DNA from: Candidatus Zixiibacteriota bacterium
Lineage (GTDB): Bacteria; Zixibacteria; MSB-5A5; JAABVY01; JAHJOQ01
Length of the DNA stretch: 5,074 nucleotides
NCBI GenBank assembly: GCA_030631455.1
Contig: DAOVLC010000154.1
Span: 1-5,074, forward strand
Direction of reading: 5' to 3'
The notes under the pieces were generated by a model, which was not told where the DNA came from, did not search any database, and saw nothing but the letters and a program-made list of their open reading frames with translations. The translations under genes were made by a program, and so were the position numbers. This document shows positions 1-5,074 of this stretch, in pieces. Position 1 is the first letter of the stretch. Every line of letters starts with the position of its first letter.

Positions 1-1
1 C

Positions 2-121
2 AACGGTCATGGCGTCGGTATGTGTCAGTGTGGCGCGCTCGGTCAATCGCGTGCCGGGAACAGGTATCGCGACATTCTCGGAGCATACTACAAGGGTGCG
101 ACCGTCACCAGAGTCTATTGA
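2..121 (+). CDS. SpoIID/LytB-domain protein, C-terminal fragment (5' end outside window)
   Basis: Reading from base 2, an open frame of 39 codons ends in TGA at 119-121. It carries the motif GHGVGMCQCGALG, followed by a segment ending RDILGAYYKGATV. This is the well-known C-terminal signature of the SpoIID/LytB domain (GHGVGMxQxGA, then YxxIL-x-x-YYxG). Family members are exported peptidoglycan-active proteins: SpoIID is a lytic transglycosylase in sporulating Firmicutes, LytB is an amidase enhancer, and non-sporulating diderms carry related stand-alone proteins. Only the tail is present, so the catalytic glutamate, signal peptide and any extra domains cannot be seen. The protein ends about 24 residues after the GHGVGM motif, so the SpoIID domain forms its C-terminus. 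The two cysteines in MCQCGA are somewhat unusual, since serine or an aromatic residue is common there. The domain assignment is firm; the exact role is not. Confidence 0.85.
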   Translation, partial: NGHGVGMCQCGALGQSRAGNRYRDILGAYYKGATVTRVY

Positions 122-126
122 CGCGG

Positions 127-165
127 GCTTGCTTGCAGATTTAGCTTGCATATCAACAGTAAACT
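127..165 (+). promoter_or_regulatory. Possible weak promoter region with GCTTGC repeats upstream of the OmpA-family gene
   Basis: The 62-base gap between the SpoIID-like gene and the OmpA-family gene holds three GCTTGC units (127-132, 131-136 and 144-149). The last two are both followed by A and are spaced 13 bases apart. A weak sigma-70-like pair can be drawn (TTGCTT at 129-134, TATCAA at 151-156, 16-base spacer), but neither box is close to consensus. The region could equally be a plain spacer within an operon. Confidence 0.2.
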
Positions 166-183
166 TCTTTTATCTGAAACGAG

Positions 184-1626
184 ATGAATCTCTATCTGAG
201 AAAGGCCATGATACTGGCGATTGTCTGTACATTCGTCTGTTCGCTGCTGCCAGTCGAAGCGTACGCAGATCGCACATCGAGGAAATGGTCGATTCAGCTG
301 GGTGCCGGCCTCAGACAGCCCGCGTTCAACCATCTCCATCAGCCCTGGGTGCTCTCGGCAACGTATGATGCCACAGTCTACTACGCCATTAGCAGCACAG
401 TATTCCTCGGAGTTCTGTTCTCGAATTCGAAGGTTTACAACGACCCGGAGTCGACCTCTATATTCAAATTTGGCCATGGGAAAGCCGATGCCTACTGGAA
501 GAATAGCTGTCTCGGAGTCGCAGGTAAAGTGTATCTGTATCCCGAGGGTAATTTCGCACCGCACCTGAGATTCGGGTCAGGACTTTCTTCGTGGAAAGTC
601 ATCAGCATAGCGACTGACAGGCCACAGGTCGTCAACGCCTCAGATGGGACGGAGACGGATTACAAGGCCACAGAGCTTTTCTTCATGACAGGCGTGGGGT
701 CCGAAAGCTTCATCCACCCCCGCTGGAGCATATACTATGGCTTTGAACTCTTCTACCTGACCGGCATTGGAGCCGATTTTGATCGGGAGACCAACGACGG
801 GCGCTCCCGCGGATTTGTCAATCTACAGATTGGTGTGGTGTTCTACTTCGGTCCGCGAATGAAATCTCTTTGGGAGAAATGGCGTGATGGTGAGGAGGAG
901 CGACAGGAAAGAAGGACGCCGCCGCAGTATATAAAACGTGAGCCTGGGGGCAGCGAACCTGACGATACACTCCGGCAAACCGATCGTGACATATACGCCG
1001 ATTCTGACTACGACGGTGTCAGAGACGAGATCGATCTTTGCCCCGACACTCCGCTGGAAGCCGCAGAGTATGTCGACGAAACCGGTTGTCCCACCGACGC
1101 CGATTACGATGGTGTTCCGGACTATGGAGATGACTGCTTCAACACACCTCTCGATATGCCGGTCGATTCTGCTGGCTGTCCGTTGGATGAGGATTCAGAC
1201 GGAATTCCGGATCCGGAAGACAGCTGTTCTGCCACGCCAAAAGGTTATGTGGTTAACAGGCACGGCTGCGTCGACATGGCCAAGGTGTTCGCACGGCGCG
1301 TACTGCATTTCTATTATCCGCCGGGAGGTTCAAACCTCAGCAGGCAGGCAGCCATCTATCTTGACAGCCTCGTCCAATTGCTGACAGATTTCGAGAGTGT
1401 CGAGATCGAGATTTACGGCTATACGGACAACATTGGCGAAGAGGAGGCGAATCTTCGTTTGTCGCAGAAGCGCGCGGATAAGATCAAGGGCTTTCTTGTG
1501 TTACAAGGAGTTGACAAAGACCGAATCAAGGGTACTGGCAAAGGCGAAACCGATTTTATAGCCTCGAACGCGAACAGGTACGGTAGAGAAAAGAACCGCC
1601 GTATCGAGATAAGATTCGAATACTGA
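184..1626 (+). CDS. OmpA-family outer-membrane protein with thrombospondin type 3 repeats
   Basis: A 480-residue protein predicted to anchor the outer membrane to peptidoglycan. Residues 1-28 form a signal peptide (basic LRK, hydrophobic core, AYA cleavage site before D29). Residues about 33-223 have alternating, aromatic-rich strands starting SIQLGAGLRQP and ending NLQIGVVFYFG, as expected of a small OmpA-like beta-barrel. A charged linker (about 225-272, EEERQERR) leads to three calcium-type DxDxDG repeats at D273, D305 and D335. The OmpA C-terminal domain spans about 365-480 and contains GYTDN (412-416) and N423-x2-L426-S427-x2-R430-A431. In OmpA domains the Asp and Arg corresponding to D415 and R430 bind the diaminopimelate of peptidoglycan. 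I chose ATG184 because it supplies the basic n-region. The next in-frame ATG (208) would remove it, although the ribosome site before 184 (GAAACGAG) is weak. The gene follows the SpoIID-like gene by 62 bases. The barrel's ligand or pore activity is unknown. Confidence 0.93.
   Translation: MNLYLRKAMILAIVCTFVCSLLPVEAYADRTSRKWSIQLGAGLRQPAFNHLHQPWVLSATYDATVYYAISSTVFLGVLFSNSKVYNDPESTSIFKFGHGKADAYWKNSCLGVAGKVYLYPEGNFAPHLRFGSGLSSWKVISIATDRPQVVNASDGTETDYKATELFFMTGVGSESFIHPRWSIYYGFELFYLTGIGADFDRETNDGRSRGFVNLQIGVVFYFGPRMKSLWEKWRDGEEERQERRTPPQYIKREPGGSEPDDTLRQTDRDIYADSDYDGVRDEIDLCPDTPLEAAEYVDETGCPTDADYDGVPDYGDDCFNTPLDMPVDSAGCPLDEDSDGIPDPEDSCSATPKGYVVNRHGCVDMAKVFARRVLHFYYPPGGSNLSRQAAIYLDSLVQLLTDFESVEIEIYGYTDNIGEEEANLRLSQKRADKIKGFLVLQGVDKDRIKGTGKGETDFIASNANRYGREKNRRIEIRFEY
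1000..1269 (+). repeat. Three thrombospondin type 3 (calcium-binding) repeats inside the OmpA-family gene
   Basis: Three coding repeats of about 30-32 codons start at residues 273 (DSDYDG), 305 (DADYDG) and 335 (DEDSDG). Each has the Asp-rich loop, a V/I-x-D step, then a D/S-C-x-x-TP turn and a closing GC. The cysteine pairs are C286/C302, C318/C332 and C348/C362, spaced 14-16 residues, consistent with one disulfide per repeat. Such repeats bind calcium and form a stiff rod. Here they would space the barrel from the peptidoglycan-binding domain. The disulfides are inferred from the spacing. Confidence 0.88.
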
Positions 1627-1750
1627 ATGGATGCGGGCAAACAGAATTCCTCTGAGGTATACAAGAACGGAGAATCTGCCGACTAAGATGATGGCTCCAA
1701 TTGCCTGACTGCTTGTATAACTGAAAAACTGTGAAGAAAGGTCAAATGCT

Positions 1751-3511
1751 ATGAGCAAGATATTCACCGTACTTCTTATGACATTCTGTATTGCTGGTTT
1801 CGTATACGCATCCGATGACGTCGGCCCGTACGATTGGAAGATCAGCTACGAGTTCGAGGTTGCCAACCCAGCGAGAAAACTCATCCAGGTAAAGGCAGAA
1901 TACACCTTTCCATCAATGACAGATGAAGTTGTGTTTCAAATGGATGACGAGGACAATCACTACACTGAGGGCTATCGAAGGCACCTGAGAGCCTTCCAGC
2001 TGAAAGATAGCGATGGCAATAACGTCGATTTTATTACCGACACTACCGGTCTATATCGGGCGTCCGGGCTCAAGGGTACATATACTGCGAGTTATATAGT
2101 CGTGCTTGATCACATTACCAGAGCACAGAGCAAGCTCGGCCCTGATGATACACCGATTATGTGGGGGCGCACTGCGGTTTTCCCCGGGGCCTCCGTGGTG
2201 GTCTATCCCTGGGATGTGGGAAAGAGCCGAATCGGCAGCATCAAGATCAGCTTCAAACTACCGGAAGAAGCCTCTTTTCTTACACCGTACGAGAAGATCG
2301 GTGAGAGTCGGTACAGCGTTCCAAGTGTAGCTCTTCTGAAGAGCGAATTTTGGGCTGTTGGCGCATTTGACAGCTTTGTCTACGAGAAGGATGGTGACTC
2401 GATTATCTGCTCGGTAAACAGAGATGATCTCGGCTTTCAAGTGGACGATATCAGGCCGAAGGTCGATTCAGTCTTCGACTACCTCACTGATCTATTCGGC
2501 GCATTGCCCGCTCACAAGATCAGCATGTCAGTAATAGCTACACCCAGTTCGCATAAGAGTTCAGGACTTCACAGTTTTGGCTCAGTCGGCCAGCGCAGTT
2601 TCAGTTGTTTGATAGATGAAAAGGTAAGCCCCAGGGAGCTTGGTTCCCAAATGGGACTCATTGCCTATAATGCGTTATCGTTCTGGACTCCGAGTCATTT
2701 CCGACCAGTCTCGCGCGTCAAGCTTGACTGGTTCACAACCGCCGCCCTGAATTACATGCAGCTTAAGAGCATGCTGCATCTGGGCTTCATCAATGAGGAA
2801 GAATTCCTCGGCAAGCTCGCTCGAACTTACAACACTTACAGAGAGAACCTCAAGAGAAAGGGGCTGTCCCTCTCTGTGATGATGACACTTCCGAACTCAC
2901 CCGACAGGAGTGTTTACGGGTTGATGGTGTGCGTCATGTTTGATTTCCTGTTACACTCCGGAACCGATGGCGAGCAGAGTTTTGAGAATGTTCTCCAGAA
3001 ATTAAACGAGGAATACGGAGACGCTACGGGATATACTGAGGAAGACCTCTACAGAGTCTTCAGGGATGCCGGACTGCCCGAGATCGATGACCTCATCGAT
3101 AAGCACGTGACCGCAGCAGGCCTTGTGAGTCTTGAAGAGCTTCTGGAGCCATACGGAATGATTGTTCGTCGTGAGCAGAGCGGAATTCCTGAGATCGGGC
3201 TCAGGCTCCGGGGAAAAAAAGACTTGATGATCGAATGGGTCGATAACGAGGGTGCCGCGAAAAAGGCGGGATTGGAGTTTGGCGATATCCTCTCTGAGGT
3301 GCGCGGGTTCAAGATGAGCGATGCCTCGGATTTGCAGAAACTGATTTCCAATCTGCGCCCGGGGTCGGAAGTCGATGTTGTGTACGTTCGCAATGGCGAA
3401 AAACAATCTGCGGAGATTCTGCTCGGCAGCAGAATGCTCTATCGAATTGGCCCGGAGGCCACCGCATCCGACGCAGAGAAGAATCTCTGGGCAAAATTTC
3501 TGCAACCTTAA
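1751..3511 (+). CDS. Exported M61-like (glycyl aminopeptidase type) protein with C-terminal PDZ domain, apparently lacking catalytic residues
   Basis: 586 residues, about the usual size for the M61 family. Residues 1-20 are a signal peptide (hydrophobic core, VYA before S21). A beta-rich N-terminal domain (about 25-200, including AVFPGASVVVYPWD) is followed by a helical region where the thermolysin-like catalytic domain should lie, then the DAGLPEIDDLIDKHV...LEELLEPYGM segment typical of M61 before the PDZ domain (about 470-560, with GAAKKAGLEFGDIL at 501-514). Matching to the M61 pattern HExxHxW...RP without gaps puts Y306, N307 and S310 at the first His, the Glu and the second His, with W312, R318 and P319 kept. 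In the WFSEG motif the third zinc ligand becomes T330 (WFTTA, 327-331). I infer a pseudo-peptidase acting as a periplasmic or secreted binding protein. The start has AAAGG about nine bases upstream. No hydrolytic activity should be assumed. The family call rests on motif order, not a search. Confidence 0.78.
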   Translation: MSKIFTVLLMTFCIAGFVYASDDVGPYDWKISYEFEVANPARKLIQVKAEYTFPSMTDEVVFQMDDEDNHYTEGYRRHLRAFQLKDSDGNNVDFITDTTGLYRASGLKGTYTASYIVVLDHITRAQSKLGPDDTPIMWGRTAVFPGASVVVYPWDVGKSRIGSIKISFKLPEEASFLTPYEKIGESRYSVPSVALLKSEFWAVGAFDSFVYEKDGDSIICSVNRDDLGFQVDDIRPKVDSVFDYLTDLFGALPAHKISMSVIATPSSHKSSGLHSFGSVGQRSFSCLIDEKVSPRELGSQMGLIAYNALSFWTPSHFRPVSRVKLDWFTTAALNYMQLKSMLHLGFINEEEFLGKLARTYNTYRENLKRKGLSLSVMMTLPNSPDRSVYGLMVCVMFDFLLHSGTDGEQSFENVLQKLNEEYGDATGYTEEDLYRVFRDAGLPEIDDLIDKHVTAAGLVSLEELLEPYGMIVRREQSGIPEIGLRLRGKKDLMIEWVDNEGAAKKAGLEFGDILSEVRGFKMSDASDLQKLISNLRPGSEVDVVYVRNGEKQSAEILLGSRMLYRIGPEATASDAEKNLWAKFLQP

Positions 3512-3537
3512 ACTGCCGTAAGATTGCATACAAGAGA

Positions 3538-3574
3538 ACGGCGGCTGCTCCAAACATGTGAAGCAGCCGTCCGT
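3538..3574. terminator. Hairpin in the convergent gap, probable bidirectional terminator
   Basis: Left arm ACGG+CGGCTGCT (3538-3549) pairs with right arm AGCAGCCG (3562-3569) and, after a single bulged T at 3570, CCGT (3571-3574). This gives a 12-bp GC-rich stem with a 12-base loop that contains ACATGT. It lies 26 bases after the stop of the M61-like gene and 15 bases beyond the stop of the opposing propeller gene, so it could serve both. Neither side has a clear run of T, so it departs from the classic intrinsic terminator and may act with Rho or as a 3'-end stabiliser. Confidence 0.6.
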
Positions 3575-3589
3575 ATTCACCTCGCACCA

Positions 3590-4702
3590 TTAGAAAAACA
3601 GCGATGCATAAACCGGAATCTCTATCGTATCCCGGCCAGGGTTGACATTCGTCATCTTCTTGTCTTTCGCTACGTAGATTCCAGTGTCCGGCGTACCTAC
3701 CACAACGAGATTCTTGTCTGAGGAGATCGAAGTGACCTTGAGCGCCTCCGACCAGGCAATCGGCGTGACCCATTCCTCGAAGATCTCGTAGTAGCCCCAG
3801 TCGCGAGTTCCTGCAAGAATCTTCCATTCCATGAAGGAGATCGACGTGACATCACACACCAGCAGCCCGTCATCGGAATCATAGAGATCCCAACTGCCAC
3901 CGTCGTAGACGTACATCCCCTCGGGAGTTCCGACATAGAGTCGGTTGAACTTGCAGCCGAGCGAAGATACATGATCGAATGCCGTCGAGTCGGGAACGAG
4001 ATAGCGCTGTCTCCACTTGACTCCATCAAAGTAGAAAAGACCTTCGCCGTCTGAAGCCGCCCACATCAGACCGCAGCCGAATTGAATCGCGGTGATATTT
4101 CCTTTGTCCATCATTACCGAGACTTCGTCACCGGCTACTCTGACAAGACCACTCTCAGTGGTTCCGAGATAGATTTCACTACCGGTGCTCGCCAACGCGG
4201 TTATCTCGGCCACCAATCCGGGCACAACCGGCGACACAAGGCCATACTCGTCCCTGAGATATAGCCCGGTCCTCGTTCCAATGAACAAAGAATCGCCGAC
4301 GGGGAGAATCGAAAGTACATGATGATCCGTCAGACCTTTGTGCACCGAAACAAGCTCTACTGAGGAGTCGACCGGATCGTAGATAAATACGCCTCCGTCA
4401 GTACCGGCGACAGCCTTGCCGTCCATGACAGCTGTGCAGTTGACATGCGAGTAGTCGACGCTGATTGTGTCGTAGTGGACGGATGGCCGGACAAGCTCCG
4501 GTGTCTGTGCGGTGTCGGTCAACGCATCAGCTTCTGCTAACTTGGAGATCGAGTCGATCTCAGCGAACACATCTGCGTAGTCCGGTGCTGATCCTTCGAC
4601 CCCTGACACGACTTCGCGCTTCTCGATGCTGACTGTGAAAATGCCGATCACGACGACCGCAACCACAATCGATCCTGCTGCGAACAAGAGTTTCGATTTC
4701 AT
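3590..4702 (-). CDS. Membrane-anchored seven-bladed beta-propeller protein
   Basis: 370 residues. Residues 1-24 hold a short basic start (MKSK) and one hydrophobic segment without a convincing cleavage site, so it is probably a signal anchor with the rest outside the cytoplasm. An acidic, Ala/Asp-rich linker (about 35-80) precedes the propeller. Seven blade motifs of the G-T-x-x-G type follow: GTDGGVF (100), GTRTGLY (142), GTTESGL (180), ASDGEGLF (216), GTPEGMY (258), GTRDWGY (298) and GTPDTGIY (336), spaced 36-42 residues. This resembles the propeller repeats of the sensor half of hybrid two-component systems (Reg_prop type), but no kinase or regulator domain is attached. The start is fixed by AGGAG seven to eight bases before ATG4702. 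The open frame runs upstream to a GTG at 4852, but those codons lack a ribosome site and would bury the anchor. The binding partner is unknown. It converges with the M61-like gene across 78 bases. Confidence 0.85.
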   Translation of the reverse strand: MKSKLLFAAGSIVVAVVVIGIFTVSIEKREVVSGVEGSAPDYADVFAEIDSISKLAEADALTDTAQTPELVRPSVHYDTISVDYSHVNCTAVMDGKAVAGTDGGVFIYDPVDSSVELVSVHKGLTDHHVLSILPVGDSLFIGTRTGLYLRDEYGLVSPVVPGLVAEITALASTGSEIYLGTTESGLVRVAGDEVSVMMDKGNITAIQFGCGLMWAASDGEGLFYFDGVKWRQRYLVPDSTAFDHVSSLGCKFNRLYVGTPEGMYVYDGGSWDLYDSDDGLLVCDVTSISFMEWKILAGTRDWGYYEIFEEWVTPIAWSEALKVTSISSDKNLVVVGTPDTGIYVAKDKKMTNVNPGRDTIEIPVYASLFF

Positions 4703-4834
4703 TTCATTTCTCCTTTCGGTTGAGGGTTTCTTCTTCATCTTCTGCTGATAGTAATAGCAGCCTTCGTGCCGTCGGGCTATCCCACTGTTGTACAGCACGT
4801 TACGATTCGAGATGCCAATGTGAACACATATTCG

Positions 4835-4854
4835 TTGTGTCAGTTTTGACACAA
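4835..4854. promoter_or_regulatory. Perfect 8+4+8 palindrome, candidate regulator-binding site
   Basis: TTGTGTCA (4835-4842), spacer GTTT, then TGACACAA (4847-4854) form a perfect 16-of-16 inverted repeat about 133-152 bases upstream of the propeller start. The size and symmetry suit a dimeric helix-turn-helix regulator. The TGTG...CACA edges recall CRP/FNR-type sites, but other families are equally possible. As RNA it could form an 8-bp hairpin, but it has no trailing U-run, so an operator is the better reading. The regulator is not in this window. Confidence 0.5.
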
Positions 4855-4856
4855 TC

Positions 4857-4869
4857 GAGAGAGTCTCTC
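4857..4869. repeat. Short odd-centred palindrome next to the candidate operator
   Basis: GAGAGA (4857-4862), central G4863, then TCTCTC (4864-4869) form a perfect 6+1+6 inverted repeat three bases after the 20-bp palindrome. Its low-complexity GA/TC composition makes chance more likely than for its neighbour. Confidence 0.35.
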
Positions 4870-4960
4870 TGGGTCGACAGACATATCGTTGCTGGGAACA
4901 AGACCACTCCGGAATACATCGAATATGTCGAAACAGGCGTAGGGAACCATGTTGCCTTAA

Positions 4961-4984
4961 GTCAAGGCGAGATTGAGCCTTGAC
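4961..4984. promoter_or_regulatory. Perfect 8+8+8 inverted repeat overlapping the tRNA promoter -35 box
   Basis: GTCAAGGC (4961-4968) and GCCTTGAC (4977-4984) are exact reverse complements separated by GAGATTGA. The right arm covers five of the six bases of the -35 box at 4980-4985. A third related unit, GCCTT at 4954-4958, can also pair with AAGGC at 4964-4968 (five-base loop), so two mutually exclusive stems are possible. It could be an operator controlling the tRNA promoter, or a hairpin ending transcription that arrives from the left, though no T-run follows. Confidence 0.45.
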
Positions 4985-5007
4985 ATCGGGGACGTATGCT
5001 CTATATT
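4980..5007 (+). promoter_or_regulatory. Sigma-70-type promoter of the proline tRNA
   Basis: A perfect -35 box, TTGACA (4980-4985), is followed after 16 bases by TATATT (5002-5007), which matches the -10 consensus at five of six positions. Transcription would begin near 5013-5015, only a few bases before the mature tRNA 5' end at 5018, as is common for tRNA genes. Confidence 0.85.
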
Positions 5008-5017
5008 CGAGACCGAT

Positions 5018-5074
5018 CGGGGTGTGGCGCAGTCTGGCAGCGCGCTTGCTTTGGGAGCAAGATGTCGGAGGTTC
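5018..5074 (+). tRNA. tRNA-Pro (anticodon UGG), 3' end outside window
   Basis: The cloverleaf can be followed from the 5' end: acceptor strand CGGGGTG (5018-5024), TG, D-stem GCGC (5027-5030) paired with GCGC (5040-5043), anticodon stem CTTGC (5045-5049) paired with GCAAG (5057-5061), and loop TTTGGGA with anticodon TGG at 5052-5054. Next come variable loop ATGTC, T-stem strand GGAGG (5067-5071) and the start of the T-loop, TTC. The anticodon UGG reads proline codons CCA and CCG and, by wobble, others. The C at position 1 and the TTTGGGA loop fit bacterial tRNA-Pro. About 20 bases of the 3' part, including the acceptor's other strand, lie beyond the window. Confidence 0.95.

Larger units (their letters stand above)
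4703..4979. other. Non-coding upstream region of the propeller gene, rich in inverted repeats
   Basis: No convincing gene lies in this stretch. It holds the ribosome site of the propeller gene (AGGAG, read on the minus strand just upstream of 4702) and several inverted repeats listed separately. I could not find a good -35/-10 pair on the minus strand. TTGGCA (minus strand, 4818-4813) is a fair -35, but no good -10 follows it at 16-18 bases. The propeller gene may therefore depend on an activator or a non-sigma-70 promoter. Confidence 0.5.

Noticed and set aside
9..368. 119-codon + strand open frame across the SpoIID tail and the start of the OmpA-family gene
   Set aside because: It overlaps two well-supported genes in another frame and shows no recognisable domain.
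1701..1721. TTGCCT and TATAAC as a promoter for the M61-like gene
   Set aside because: The spacer between them is only nine bases, and no other -35 box sits at the proper distance from TATAAC.
1746..1754. ATGCTATGA mini-frame overlapping the start of the M61-like gene
   Set aside because: A two-codon frame of this kind arises easily by chance, and there is no evidence of translational coupling.
3002..3580. 192-codon minus-strand open frame opposite the PDZ part of the M61-like gene
   Set aside because: It lies antisense to a clear PDZ-encoding frame and its composition looks like a shadow translation, with no domain or ribosome site seen.
3309..3827. 172-codon minus-strand open frame spanning the convergent gap
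   Set aside because: It overlaps the propeller gene in another frame on the same strand and crosses the hairpin. No protein features are visible.
4846..4851. TTGACA inside the 20-bp palindrome as a + strand -35 box
   Set aside because: No -10-like sequence follows at 15-19 bases, and the match is better explained by the palindrome.
4703..4852. A 50-codon N-terminal extension of the propeller protein, starting at GTG 4852
   Set aside because: There is no ribosome site before the GTG, which lies inside the palindrome. ATG4702 has a good AGGAG site and gives a normal signal-anchor start.
4720..4983. 87-codon + strand open frame in the upstream region
   Set aside because: It overlaps the palindromes and the tRNA promoter, starts with a low-complexity serine run, and has no domain or ribosome site.

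Overview
The window looks like chromosomal DNA from a diderm (Gram-negative-type) bacterium of moderate G+C. The signs are an OmpA-type outer-membrane protein with a peptidoglycan-binding tail, two exported or secreted proteins, a membrane-anchored beta-propeller and a SpoIID/LytB-type cell-wall protein. Thrombospondin-type-3 calcium repeats joined to OmpA, together with propeller proteins of this style, would suit the FCB group or a related candidate phylum such as Zixibacteria. That placement is an impression from gene style and is not proven here. No mobile element, CRISPR array or phage gene is visible.

Layout from left to right: (1) the last 39 codons of a SpoIID/LytB-domain gene, positions 2-121. 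(2) A 62-base gap, then a 480-residue OmpA-family protein on the + strand (184-1626): signal peptide, beta-barrel, three calcium-binding repeats and an OmpA C-terminal domain. (3) A 124-base gap, then a 586-residue exported protein (1751-3511) with the architecture of M61 (glycyl-aminopeptidase-type) metallopeptidases and a C-terminal PDZ domain. Its zinc-binding and catalytic residues all appear to be replaced. (4) A 12-bp-stem hairpin in the 78-base convergent gap. (5) A minus-strand gene (3590-4702) for a 370-residue membrane-anchored protein with seven beta-propeller blade motifs. (6) A 315-base non-coding stretch (4703-5017) rich in inverted repeats, ending in a near-consensus sigma-70-type promoter. 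(7) The first 57 bases of a proline tRNA (anticodon UGG), cut by the window edge.

The three + strand protein genes all point to the cell envelope: wall cleavage or remodelling, an outer-membrane to peptidoglycan tether, and a periplasmic or secreted PDZ pseudo-peptidase. They may be co-transcribed, but the gaps of 62 and 124 bases do not prove it. The propeller gene is convergent with them and has its own upstream region. The most noteworthy points are the apparently dead M61 protein, the perfect 20-bp palindrome upstream of the propeller gene, and an inverted repeat that overlaps the -35 box of the tRNA promoter.
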